A stretch of DNA of 64,000 nt from Bryobacteraceae bacterium (GTDB taxonomy: Bacteria > Acidobacteriota > Terriglobia > Bryobacterales > Bryobacteraceae), in NCBI GenBank assembly GCA_026002855.1, contig BPGD01000001.1, positions 1,015,972 to 1,079,971 of the forward strand, in the 5' to 3' direction. Both the position numbers and the translations under genes were made by a program. The notes beneath the pieces are model-generated. The model had not been told where the DNA came from. It searched no databases and saw only the letters and a program-made list of their open reading frames with translations. This document shows, piece after piece, positions 36,759 through 44,545 of this stretch. Every line of letters begins with the position of its first letter. Within the stretch, counting starts at the first letter, position 1.

Positions 36759-37280
36759 ATGTTGCGACTCCTGTCTTTCTGGATTCTTCTGCCTCTGCTG
36801 GCGCCGGCGCAGTCTCAGCCGGGGCTCGACCCGGGGATGAAAACGATCGTCCAGGTGGCGATCGTCACGCGCGACATTGAAACGTCCGCCAAACGCTGGG
36901 CGGCCGTGCTCGGCCTGCCGGCGCCCTCGATCACAACGACGCGGCCGGGCGAGGAAGTCAAGGTCGTCTACAAGGGCAAGCCATCGACCGGGCGAGCCAA
37001 ACTGGCCTTCTTCCGCCTGGGCCAGGTGGTGCTGGAGCTGATTGAGCCGGTGGGCGGGGACACCTCCTGGCGGCAGTTCCTCGACGAACACGGCGAGGGC
37101 GTGCAGCACCTGGGCTTCCAGGTGGAACAGCTCGACCAGGCGATTGCGCGCGCGGCGCAGATGGGCATGCCGGTTCTCCACCGCGGCCGCTACGACCGCG
37201 ACAACGGAGACTATGTTTACATCGACAGCGAAAAGCTGCTCGGCGTCACCCTCGAGTTCCTGCACTCGGATAAAAAATAG
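36759..37280 (+). CDS. Exported VOC (glyoxalase/methylmalonyl-CoA-epimerase-like) protein
   Basis: This 173-residue protein has a probable signal peptide (LSFWILLPLLAPAQSQ) followed by one vicinal-oxygen-chelate unit: VQVAIVTRDIETSAKRWAAVLG, with VVLELIEPVGG and EGVQHLGFQVEQL. The pattern resembles methylmalonyl-CoA epimerase, where a histidine and glutamate bind the metal, but export to the periplasm makes a CoA substrate unlikely. The function is therefore unknown. It is preceded by GGTAGACAGGAG, combining a -10-like hexamer and a ribosome site. It ends 27 bases from the convergent hydrolase gene. Confidence 0.82.
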   Translation: MLRLLSFWILLPLLAPAQSQPGLDPGMKTIVQVAIVTRDIETSAKRWAAVLGLPAPSITTTRPGEEVKVVYKGKPSTGRAKLAFFRLGQVVLELIEPVGGDTSWRQFLDEHGEGVQHLGFQVEQLDQAIARAAQMGMPVLHRGRYDRDNGDYVYIDSEKLLGVTLEFLHSDKK

Positions 37281-37307
37281 CCGGGCGGCGCGCCGCCGCG
37301 AACCGCC

Positions 37308-38447
37308 TCAGTAGGAATACGGGTGCAGGACCATGGTCAAAAACGCGATGAGCACCTCGCCTTCGTTGAAGGCGCAGTGGCCGAAGCGCAGCACCGGGTA
37401 GCGCACCAGCAGATACGACCTGCCCGCCTGGGAGACCTTCTGTGCATACAGCGACTCCTGCCACGCCGGCACCACCGGATCCCAGGCCGTGTGCAGCGTG
37501 ACGAGCGGGCGCGACAGTTTGCCGGTGGTCTGATACTTGGCCAGCTCGTTCAGCGCCGCCGGGGCCGCGGAGAACCGGGCCACACGCAGGTTGAGCAGAA
37601 AGTCGTTCAGCGAACCGGAATACCAGCGCCGGCTATTGTCAAACGGATTGCCGCCGAGCGTGGCCAGTGCGTCATTGGTTGCGAACACGTTGTACCAGAG
37701 CGCTGATAGAACTGCCTCGCCGGCATTGGCCGGATTCAGGCCGATGGGAATTTTGCCCGTCGAGACAAGCTGCGCTGTTTTGAGCGGGCTCGCCTGGAGC
37801 GCAGCGGCGATGGCCGGAACGTAGGTACTGTCCCAGCCGGTCATCAGGCTTTCGGGGATGGTGATGTTGCCAGGCGTCCAGGCACTGCCGAGCACGTTCG
37901 GAAAGAAATAGTCAAACAGCACCCGAACGTCACCGAAATAATCGATCTGCTTCCGGAAGTCGCCGATGGGGCCGCAGGCGGCCAGCCCGCCGTTCAGCCT
38001 GTCCGGATTCGCCTCCAGCGCCTTGGCCGCGACCAGGCCACCTTCAGAGACGCCGGTGACGAAGACCCGCGCGGGCGTCTGATGGAACGTGTCCTGGAAG
38101 ATGCCGATCAACGCCATCGTGTCGGCGACGCCCTGGAGCACGGCCAGCCCGTTCTTGGAAAAGCTGGACGCCGCAAAGCCGAAGCCGTATTGCGTGATCA
38201 GATCCGGCAGGGATGGGCCGCCGGGCAGCGTCAGGTGCGCCTTCCAGGCGTCCGGCCCGGCGCCCACAGGCACATACCCGTGGGCGAACAGCACGAGTCC
38301 GCCGTTCCAGCCGCTCGTGGGCATGCAGACGAGGTAGCGGGCGCCGTTGGACGCCGTTCCCTCCTTGCAGTTCGGGGCCGCCGCGGCCGAAGATGCCAGG
38401 GCCATGGCGAATGCAAGAATCGCGAAACAGACCCAAAGCTTGCGCAT
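37308..38447 (-). CDS. Secreted alpha/beta hydrolase
   Basis: This 379-residue protein has a signal peptide (WVCFAILAFAMALASSAAA). Alpha/beta-hydrolase features are GGLVLFAHGYVPVG (oxyanion region), the nucleophile elbow GVSEGG, a later aspartate in HTAWDPVVP, and a C-terminal histidine in RFGHCAF. It could be an esterase, lipase or peptidase acting in the periplasm or outside the cell; the substrate is unknown. Two cysteines in the mature N-terminus (PNCKEGT and YLVCMPTS) may form a disulfide. The ATG at 38447 follows a purine-rich GGAGGA stretch. Confidence 0.86.
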   Translation of the reverse strand: MRKLWVCFAILAFAMALASSAAAAPNCKEGTASNGARYLVCMPTSGWNGGLVLFAHGYVPVGAGPDAWKAHLTLPGGPSLPDLITQYGFGFAASSFSKNGLAVLQGVADTMALIGIFQDTFHQTPARVFVTGVSEGGLVAAKALEANPDRLNGGLAACGPIGDFRKQIDYFGDVRVLFDYFFPNVLGSAWTPGNITIPESLMTGWDSTYVPAIAAALQASPLKTAQLVSTGKIPIGLNPANAGEAVLSALWYNVFATNDALATLGGNPFDNSRRWYSGSLNDFLLNLRVARFSAAPAALNELAKYQTTGKLSRPLVTLHTAWDPVVPAWQESLYAQKVSQAGRSYLLVRYPVLRFGHCAFNEGEVLIAFLTMVLHPYSY

Positions 38448-38565
38448 GATTCCTCCTTGGCGGGACGTGTCCCTCTGAAACGCCCGCGCCCAAGTGTAGG
38501 GCAGCCTGCGGAGAAATGGAAGGCGACCGCCGTAACAGTACGGCTGGAACTTCGCGGGAGGCGGC

Positions 38566-39723
38566 TCAGGTTCTGTAGCTGGCGTTGATGTCGATGTAGC
38601 CGTGCGTCAGGTCGCACGTCCAGAAGGTGGCCTTGCCGCTGCCATCGCCGCGGATCACGAACAGGATTTCCACCTCGCTGCGGTCGAGCGCGTGCTGAAG
38701 CGCGGCCTCGTCGAACGGCGCCGCCAGTCCGTTGCGGCAGACGCGCACTCCCTGGAGGAAGATGTCGACGCGCGCCGGGTCGAAGTCGACGCCGGAATAG
38801 CCGGCCGCGGCGAGGATGCGGCCCCAGTTCGGGTCGCTGCCGGCGATGGCCGTCTTGACAAGGGGCGAGTTGGCGATGGCGCGGGCGATGCCGGTGGCGG
38901 TGCGTTCGCTGGCAGCGCCCTCCACGCGGATCTCAATGAACTTCTTCGCCCCCTCGCCGTCCCGCGCGATCTGGCGTGCCAGCGACTGGCACACTTCGTC
39001 AAGCGCGGCCTGAAAGGCCTCGCGGCCGGGGCGCTTCCCGCTGGCCCCGTTGGCCATCACCAGCAGCATGTCGTTGGTGGACATGTCGCCGTCGACGCTC
39101 AGCCGGTTGTAGCTGCGCTCGACGGCCGCCTTGAGATGCGCGCGGAGCTGGCGCGCCGGCACCTCGGCATCGGTCATCACGAAGCCCAGCGTCGTGGCCA
39201 TGTTCGGGTGGATCATGCCGGAGCCTTTTGTCATGCCGGCGATGCGCACGCCGCCGGTTTCGGCGAAGGCGACCTTGCGTACAAGGTCCGTGGTGAGGAT
39301 CGCGTCGGCGGCGTCGAGGAAGCGGTCCGGGCTGAGTCCGGCCACAAGCGCGGGCAGGGCGTTGAGGATCCGCGCCGGATCGAGTTCGACGCCGATGACG
39401 CCCGTCGAGGCCGGCAGGACTTCGGCCGGATGGCAGCCGAGCCGGCGCGCGGCGGCTTTCGTCGTCTGAAGGGCGACGCGCTCGCCGGTGCGCGTAGCGC
39501 AGTTGGCGTTGCCGGCATTGACGAGCACGGCGCGCGCCAGGCCGCCGGTCTCCTCCAGGTAGCGCCGCGCCACCACCACGGGCGCTGCCTGCACGCGGTT
39601 GGTGGTGAAAACGGCCGCCGCCCGGGCGGGCGCGTCGGAGACGATCAGCGCAAGATCGTCTTTTTCCACTTTCCGAATTCCGGCATAAACCGAGGAATAA
39701 CGGTATCCTGCGGGCAAATTCAC
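38566..39723 (-). CDS. argJ: Glutamate N-acetyltransferase / ornithine acetyltransferase
   Basis: This enzyme recycles the acetyl group between N-acetylornithine and glutamate in arginine synthesis. The 385-residue precursor self-cleaves between A176 and T177 in NMATTLGF; the new N-terminal threonine is the nucleophile. Other motifs are FTTNRVQAAPV, LVNAGNANCATG-like NAGNANCATRTG, ASTGVIGVEL, and SGVDFDPARVD. The GTG at 39723 overlaps the TGA of fmt by 4 bases (GTGA); the frame is open far upstream through fmt, but that extension is antisense shadow. The coupling of argJ to fmt is unusual in function but clear in sequence. Confidence 0.93.
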   Translation of the reverse strand: MNLPAGYRYSSVYAGIRKVEKDDLALIVSDAPARAAAVFTTNRVQAAPVVVARRYLEETGGLARAVLVNAGNANCATRTGERVALQTTKAAARRLGCHPAEVLPASTGVIGVELDPARILNALPALVAGLSPDRFLDAADAILTTDLVRKVAFAETGGVRIAGMTKGSGMIHPNMATTLGFVMTDAEVPARQLRAHLKAAVERSYNRLSVDGDMSTNDMLLVMANGASGKRPGREAFQAALDEVCQSLARQIARDGEGAKKFIEIRVEGAASERTATGIARAIANSPLVKTAIAGSDPNWGRILAAAGYSGVDFDPARVDIFLQGVRVCRNGLAAPFDEAALQHALDRSEVEILFVIRGDGSGKATFWTCDLTHGYIDINASYRT

Positions 39724-40655
39724 GGCTGATTTTCTCCCAGAATGTCGCGTTCCGTAATCCGGTGGCCGTTGAGAAATGCGGCCGCGTCCATGCGTTTTTT
39801 CCCTTCCGGCTGGAGCTCGAGGACTTCGAGCACGGTCCCTTCGCCGCAGGCGATCAAGAGGCGGCGGCCGTAGGAAAACATCTTGCCGGGGACGGCCGGC
39901 GATTCGGTCTCGGCGGGGCGGCAACGCCACAGATACAGGCGCTGGCCGCGCCACCACGTCCAGGCGCCGGGCCACGGCTGAAAACCACGCGCGCGGTTGG
40001 CGATCTTTGCGGCCGGCCAGCGGAAGTCGACGAGGCCGTCCTCGCGCTTCAGGATCGGGGCGAGCGTAGCCCGGGAATGGTCCTGCGGGACGGGGGTGAT
40101 GGTTCCCGCTGCCAGGCCTTCCAGCGCCTTGACCAGAAGCCGCGCGCCGAGTGGCGCGAGCCGCGCGGCCAGCTCCGGGGCAGTCTCTTCCGGGCCGATC
40201 GCGACAGCTTCCTGAAGGAGGATGTCGCCGGTGTCGAGCCCTGCGTCGATCCGCATGATGGTGACGCCCGTCCCCGTTTCTCCGTTGGCGATGGCCCACT
40301 GGATGGGCGCCGCGCCGCGGTATTTCGGCAAAAGGGACGCGTGGACATTGAGAATGCCAAGCGGCGGAATGTCGATGATCGCCTGCGGGATGATCTGCCC
40401 GTAGCCGACCACGGCCATCGCATCCGGCTTCAGTGCCGCGAGCTCCTCGACCGAGTGGCGGATGCGCTCCGGCTGGCGCACTTCGAGCCCAAGCCGCAGC
40501 GCCGCTTCCTTCACCGGGGGCGGCTTCAGCTCCTGTTTGCGCCCTGCCGGGCGGTCCGGCTGCGTGTAGACGGCGCACACATCATGCCCCGCCTGCACCA
40601 GCGCCTCCAGCGAGGGCACGGCGAACTCAGGCGTGCCCAGAAAGACGAGCTTCAC
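39720..40655 (-). CDS. fmt: Methionyl-tRNA formyltransferase
   Basis: This enzyme formylates initiator methionyl-tRNA using 10-formyl-tetrahydrofolate. The 311 residues show the formyltransferase domain (LVFLGTPEFAVPSLEAL, ILNVHASLLPKYRGAAP with the catalytic asparagine and histidine, and the DTGDILLQ loop with aspartate) and a C-terminal OB-like domain. The start is GTG at 40655. A TATTCT hexamer (complement of 40662-40667) lies 6 bases upstream. No peptide deformylase gene is adjacent. The end overlaps argJ by 4 bases. Confidence 0.94.
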   Translation of the reverse strand: MKLVFLGTPEFAVPSLEALVQAGHDVCAVYTQPDRPAGRKQELKPPPVKEAALRLGLEVRQPERIRHSVEELAALKPDAMAVVGYGQIIPQAIIDIPPLGILNVHASLLPKYRGAAPIQWAIANGETGTGVTIMRIDAGLDTGDILLQEAVAIGPEETAPELAARLAPLGARLLVKALEGLAAGTITPVPQDHSRATLAPILKREDGLVDFRWPAAKIANRARGFQPWPGAWTWWRGQRLYLWRCRPAETESPAVPGKMFSYGRRLLIACGEGTVLEVLELQPEGKKRMDAAAFLNGHRITERDILGENQP

Positions 40656-40684
40656 CCTTTCAGAATAGCCGCGCGACGGCGCGG

Positions 40685-42097
40685 TCAGTCCGCCCGCAGC
40701 GGCGCGCCTGGCGCGGCGGCGGCGCGCTTCGGCGAGCCACGTTCAATCTCCCGCAGCGCGATCTGGCCCTTGCGGACTTCGTCGAGCGCGACCGTGAGTA
40801 TGCGCAGCGCTTCGCCAGGGGCGTGGAAGCCGACCGAGTTTTCGGCCTCAACGTAATCGATGAAGAACTGGGCCTTGCGCTGCGCTTCCCAGGCAGGTTT
40901 CAGTTGCGCATCGGCGGCGCCCGCTCTGCGCGCTTTCTCCGCCTCGTCGATCAGGTCCATCAGCGCGTCCATGGCGATATTGCGCGCGCCCATGAAGCGC
41001 TCCTGGATCTGCTCGGCGCGGGCCTTGATCTCCTGTTCGGAGAAGCGGTGGCAGCCCTGGCAGGCGCGGTTGATGTTGAGCAGCGGGCTGCGGACGTGGT
41101 GGTCGCTGATCTTCATGCCGCCTTCGCGCTTGTAGGGCATGTGGCAGTCGGCGCAGGCGACGCCGGAGCGCGCGTGGATGCCCTGATTCCACATCTCGAA
41201 CTCGGGGTGCTGCGCCTTGAGCGCGGGTGCGCCCGTCAGAGCATGGGTCCAATCCTTGTGGTTGACTTCCTGATAGTAGGCGTAGGCGTCGTCCACCTTC
41301 AGTCCCTTGTGCCACGGGAAGACGAGGCGCTTCTTGTCGCCCTGGAAGTAATACTCGACGTGGCACTGGCCGCAGACGAAAGAACGCATTTCCTGGGCCG
41401 AGGCCATCGTGTTCGGATCGTAGTTCTGTATGCCCTGGGAGGCTTTGTAGGCGCGGATGCCCTCAATGAAAGCAGGGCGGGTGACGCGCAGGGCCATGGT
41501 CTGCGGGTCGTGGCAGTCGATGCAGGAGACCGGGTGCTTGACGTTCTTGGTGGCCTCGGCGTAAGGCATCGCGTTCATCTTCTCGAAGCCGGCGAAGATG
41601 TCGCCGCTGCCGAGCTTCTTCATGAAGACGTAAGTGGAGGCGTGGCAGTTGAGGCAGGTGCCGGGCTGTTTGAAATCGAGCACGCGCTTGGTGTAACGCT
41701 GATCGACAAGCATGTAGGCGTGGCCGCGCTCCTCGCGGAAGTCCGCGGCGAAGGCATAGCCCGCCCACATCTTCTTCAGGCGCGGATCTTCCTCGATCTT
41801 TTCCTGCGAGACGCGGTCGCGGGGGTCGGCCTGGGTGGGATTTTTCGGCAGCGCTTCCGAGCCGCCGTAGCGCGTGCGAGTCATGTCGACGGTGCGGCGG
41901 TAGGAGTCGTACTGGAGCGGGAAGTTCTTGCCCCAGACCGCCGGGTCGTCGGTGTCATCGGTGACCTCGACGACGCGGAACCACGTCTGGCGGGCTTCCT
42001 GTTTGTGCTCGAAGATGTTGATGAGGAGCGCCGTGATGCCGATGGTGAGCATGGCAGTGACGGCGATGGCAAGATAAACGCGTTTATCGATTCTCAT
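40685..42097 (-). CDS. nrfA: Cytochrome c nitrite reductase catalytic subunit, five-haem, CXXCH type
   Basis: This periplasmic pentahaem enzyme reduces nitrite to ammonium with six electrons supplied by NrfH. The 470 residues begin with an uncleaved or signal helix (IAVTAMLTIGITALLINIF). Five haem motifs are at C148LNCH152, C192IDCH196, C242GQCH246, C315ADCH319 and C346QGCH350; the spacing matches known NrfA proteins. The active-site haem in E. coli uses CXXCK, but here the first motif ends in histidine. Catalytic neighbours CHVEYYF (tyrosine) and GIHARSGV are present. The gene follows nrfH by 30 bases, so they form one unit. Confidence 0.93.
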   Translation of the reverse strand: MRIDKRVYLAIAVTAMLTIGITALLINIFEHKQEARQTWFRVVEVTDDTDDPAVWGKNFPLQYDSYRRTVDMTRTRYGGSEALPKNPTQADPRDRVSQEKIEEDPRLKKMWAGYAFAADFREERGHAYMLVDQRYTKRVLDFKQPGTCLNCHASTYVFMKKLGSGDIFAGFEKMNAMPYAEATKNVKHPVSCIDCHDPQTMALRVTRPAFIEGIRAYKASQGIQNYDPNTMASAQEMRSFVCGQCHVEYYFQGDKKRLVFPWHKGLKVDDAYAYYQEVNHKDWTHALTGAPALKAQHPEFEMWNQGIHARSGVACADCHMPYKREGGMKISDHHVRSPLLNINRACQGCHRFSEQEIKARAEQIQERFMGARNIAMDALMDLIDEAEKARRAGAADAQLKPAWEAQRKAQFFIDYVEAENSVGFHAPGEALRILTVALDEVRKGQIALREIERGSPKRAAAAPGAPLRAD

Positions 42098-42127
42098 GAG
42101 ACCCGTATTTCTCCTCTGGCTTGCGGC

Positions 42128-42583
42128 TCAATGGGCATGGCCGACATTTCTGTGGCAGGCCACGCAGTCGATTCCCTCTCTTCCGTGGCGCGCCGTGCGC
42201 ATGGAATCCGTGATGTCGCCGTGGCACTTCAGGCAGGACTCATCCGCGACGCGCTTGTTGCGGCCGGTGATCTGGATTTCATCCGGAAAACGGCCAGTGG
42301 TGAAAGCCAGCGAATGGTTGAATCCGTTGAGCGCCTTGGTGAAGTACTTGGGAACGAGCCCCGGGGGTGTGTGGCAGTCGTTGCAGACGGCGGCGCTGCG
42401 GTGGCTGGAACGCAACCAGCCCTCGAACTGGGTGCGCATGACGTGGCAGTTGACGCAGGCGCCGGGGTCGTCCGTCATATAGGAATGGCCGCGCGCGTAG
42501 CCAAAAGTGAACAGTGCGATGCCGAGCAGAACGCCCGCCGGCACGGCAGCGGCGAGGAGCGCCACGGAACCCTTCTCTTTCAT
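42128..42583 (-). CDS. nrfH: NrfH/NapC-family tetrahaem quinol dehydrogenase
   Basis: This 151-residue membrane-anchored cytochrome takes electrons from the quinol pool and passes them to NrfA. One N-terminal membrane helix (ALLAAAVPAGVLLGIALFTFGYA is split here as AAAVPAGVLLGIALF) is followed by four haem motifs: C43VNCH, C67NDCH, C117LKCH and C140VACH. The partner arrangement nrfH-nrfA is the common one outside enterobacteria. It could also feed the nitrate reductase on the other arm, since no other quinol dehydrogenase is nearby. The start lies next to the divergent control region holding a perfect TGTGA-N6-TCACA site. Confidence 0.94.
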   Translation of the reverse strand: MKEKGSVALLAAAVPAGVLLGIALFTFGYARGHSYMTDDPGACVNCHVMRTQFEGWLRSSHRSAAVCNDCHTPPGLVPKYFTKALNGFNHSLAFTTGRFPDEIQITGRNKRVADESCLKCHGDITDSMRTARHGREGIDCVACHRNVGHAH

Positions 42584-42619
42584 TCAAGGGGAGCTTATCA
42601 TGGCCAGGCGGCGGAGGCG

Positions 42620-42635
42620 TGTGACTGTGGTCACA
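42620..42635. promoter_or_regulatory. CRP/FNR-family operator between nrfHA and the porin-nap genes
   Basis: TGTGA (42620-42624), six bases, then TCACA (42631-42635) form the exact CRP-type consensus. The centre lies about 40.5 bases before the plus-strand ATG at 42668 and about 44.5 bases before the minus-strand ATG at 42583. That is class II activator distance if transcripts start at or near these codons. -10-like TTTACT or GATAAT (plus) and TGATAA (minus) lie at fitting places. The regulator is not in this window. Confidence 0.7.
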
Positions 42636-42667
42636 GAAGACGCAAATCAGCCCTTTTACTCTTGATA

Positions 42668-44140
42668 ATGATGTATTTACAGACTCCTGCCCGAATCCGG
42701 CTGGCCCTCTTCGGCCTCAGTGCAGCAGCCGCCGTCCTTTTTGCGCAGAACCCGCCGCCTCCGAAGGCCGCCGGCGTGCGTGTGACGGGCAGCATCCGGA
42801 CGCGCGTGGAGATGTGGGACTGGTTCGAGGGCAACGCGGACAATCGCTATGCGTTCAGCGGCAACATTTTGCGGTTGAGCCTGGCGCAGACGCGCGGCAA
42901 TTTCGACTGGCAGCTCGAGCTGGCGGCGCCGTTCCTGCTGGGGTTGCCGGAGCGGGCCATCGGGCCGGCGCCGCAGGCGCAGTTCGGGCTCGGGGCGGCG
43001 TATTTCGCCGCCAACGATGCGAAACAGAACACGGCGATGGTGTTTCCCAAGCAGGGCTTCGTGCGGTGGAAAGGGCTATTCGGCGATAAGACGCAGAGCC
43101 TGCGCGTGGGGCGTTTCGAGTGGATGGACGGCGGCGAGGTGGCGCCGAAGGACGCGACGCTGGCGGCGCTGAAGCGGGACCGGGTGAACCAGCGGCTAAT
43201 TGGACCGTTCGGGTGGACGCATGTGGGACGGAGCTTCGACGGATTTCACTATGCGATGAACCGGCCGAAGCTGAACGTGACATGGGTGGGGGCGCTGGCG
43301 ACGCGGGGCGCGTTTCAGGTGGACGGATGGGGGCAGTTGAAGACGGGCTTCACGACGGTTTCGGCGACGGGGCAGACGGGCACGGCGAAGAGCGCGGGCG
43401 AGTGGCGGCTGAGCGGGATCTACTTTCACGACTGGCGTCATGTCCTGAAAGTGGACAACCGAGCGCTGGCGGCGCGGCAGCGCGACTTCGCCAACATCCG
43501 GCTGGGGACGTTCACGGCGCACTACATGCACCACTGGCAGACGCGCGCGGGATCGTTCAACGCGCTCGGATGGGGCGCGTTGCAGGTGGGCCGCTGGGGG
43601 GTGCTGGACCACCGGGCCGGGGCGGTAAACATCGAGGGCGGCTGGCAGCCGCCGGGGATGCCGCAGCTGAAGCCGTGGCTGGAGGCGGGGTTCGCGCACG
43701 CGAGCGGAGACAAGAACCCGAACGACATGCGGCACGGGACATTCCACCAGCTTCTGCCGACGCCGCGGCCGTTTGCGCGGACGCCGTTCTACAACATGAT
43801 GAACAGCGACGATTTCTTCGGGATGCTGACGGTGCGGCCGCATGCGAAGGTGGCGGTAAGAGGCGAATTTCACGCGGTACGGCTGGCGGAACGGAATGAT
43901 CTCTGGTATGCGGGGGGCGGGCCATTTCAGCCGTGGACGTTCGGATTCGCCGGGCGCGGGACGGGCGGGGCGCGGTCGGTCGCGAACCTGTGGGACGTGA
44001 GCTGCGATGTAAACGTGAACGAGCACGTGGCGCTGGCGGGCTATGTGGGCCACATGCAGGGCCGCGCCGCCGTCGAGCGGATTTATCCGCGGGACGGGAG
44101 AGGGAACTTCGGGTATCTGGAACTGACGTACCGGTTTTGA
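42668..44140 (+). CDS. Alginate-export-family outer-membrane porin in the nitrate/nitrite island
   Basis: This 490-residue outer-membrane beta-barrel has a signal peptide (LALFGLSAAAAVLFAQ). It shows the alginate-export (AlgE-like) family pattern: GSIRTRVEMWDWF, LRVGRFEWMDGGEVAPKD, LEAGFAHASGDKNPND and FNMMNSDD-like FYNMMNSDDFFGM. It ends in YLELTYRF, with the terminal phenylalanine used for barrel assembly. The family name reflects alginate secretion in Pseudomonas. Here the neighbours suggest it might let nitrate or nitrite cross the outer membrane, which is an inference. The reading frame is open far upstream, but that part is antisense to nrfA. The start ATG ATG at 42668 is followed by a normal signal. 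Confidence 0.8.
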   Translation: MMYLQTPARIRLALFGLSAAAAVLFAQNPPPPKAAGVRVTGSIRTRVEMWDWFEGNADNRYAFSGNILRLSLAQTRGNFDWQLELAAPFLLGLPERAIGPAPQAQFGLGAAYFAANDAKQNTAMVFPKQGFVRWKGLFGDKTQSLRVGRFEWMDGGEVAPKDATLAALKRDRVNQRLIGPFGWTHVGRSFDGFHYAMNRPKLNVTWVGALATRGAFQVDGWGQLKTGFTTVSATGQTGTAKSAGEWRLSGIYFHDWRHVLKVDNRALAARQRDFANIRLGTFTAHYMHHWQTRAGSFNALGWGALQVGRWGVLDHRAGAVNIEGGWQPPGMPQLKPWLEAGFAHASGDKNPNDMRHGTFHQLLPTPRPFARTPFYNMMNSDDFFGMLTVRPHAKVAVRGEFHAVRLAERNDLWYAGGGPFQPWTFGFAGRGTGGARSVANLWDVSCDVNVNEHVALAGYVGHMQGRAAVERIYPRDGRGNFGYLELTYRF

Positions 44141-44149
44141 GGTGAATTC

Positions 44150-44545
44150 ATGCGAGTCATTCTTCTTCTGATCCTCGCCGCCGGACTTGCGGCGGCGCAG
44201 CGGAAAGCGCCGCTACCGGCGCATCCGGACATCGGGGGCGCGAGCGGCGAGTGCATCGAATGCCATCGCGGGATTTCGGCCGAGATCGTGGCGGACTGGG
44301 AGAAGTCGAAGCACGGAACGCGGCAGGTGCCGTGCGTAACGTGCCACAATGCCGTGGGGGCGAACTTCCTGCGCAAGCCGGGTGCGGAGCAGTGCGTCGC
44401 CTGCCACGCGGTTGCGGTGGACAATCTGCGCGAGCCCGCCATGCGGGGCAAGGATTGCTTCTCGTGCCACACGCCGCATGGATTGAATCCGCACCTGAGC
44501 CTTTGGCCCAAGCCCGCACGGGCGAAAGGAGGAACCGCGAAATGA
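44150..44545 (+). CDS. napM: NapM-like periplasmic tetrahaem cytochrome c
   Basis: This 131-residue protein has a signal peptide (ILLLILAAGLAAAQ) and four haem motifs: C35IECH, C62VTCH, C82VACH and C103FSCH. Small tetrahaem cytochromes called NapM precede napA in sulfate reducers with monomeric nitrate reductase. The same order and size here suggest it carries electrons to NapA in place of the missing NapB. The symbol is a proposal based on context. Its stop codon overlaps the napA ATG by 4 bases (ATGA). The gene lies 9 bases after the porin, so the three genes form one operon. Confidence 0.78.
   Translation: MRVILLLILAAGLAAAQRKAPLPAHPDIGGASGECIECHRGISAEIVADWEKSKHGTRQVPCVTCHNAVGANFLRKPGAEQCVACHAVAVDNLREPAMRGKDCFSCHTPHGLNPHLSLWPKPARAKGGTAK

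Noticed and set aside
39724..40578. N-terminal extension of the argJ frame through fmt
   Set aside because: It lies out of frame within fmt and has low-complexity Arg/Ala/Gly composition. argJ homology begins at GTG 39723.
40433..42667. Very long plus-strand open frame running through nrfA and nrfH into the porin
   Set aside because: This part is antisense to two haem proteins with complete CXXCH sets. Only the portion from 42668 has a signal peptide and barrel sequence.
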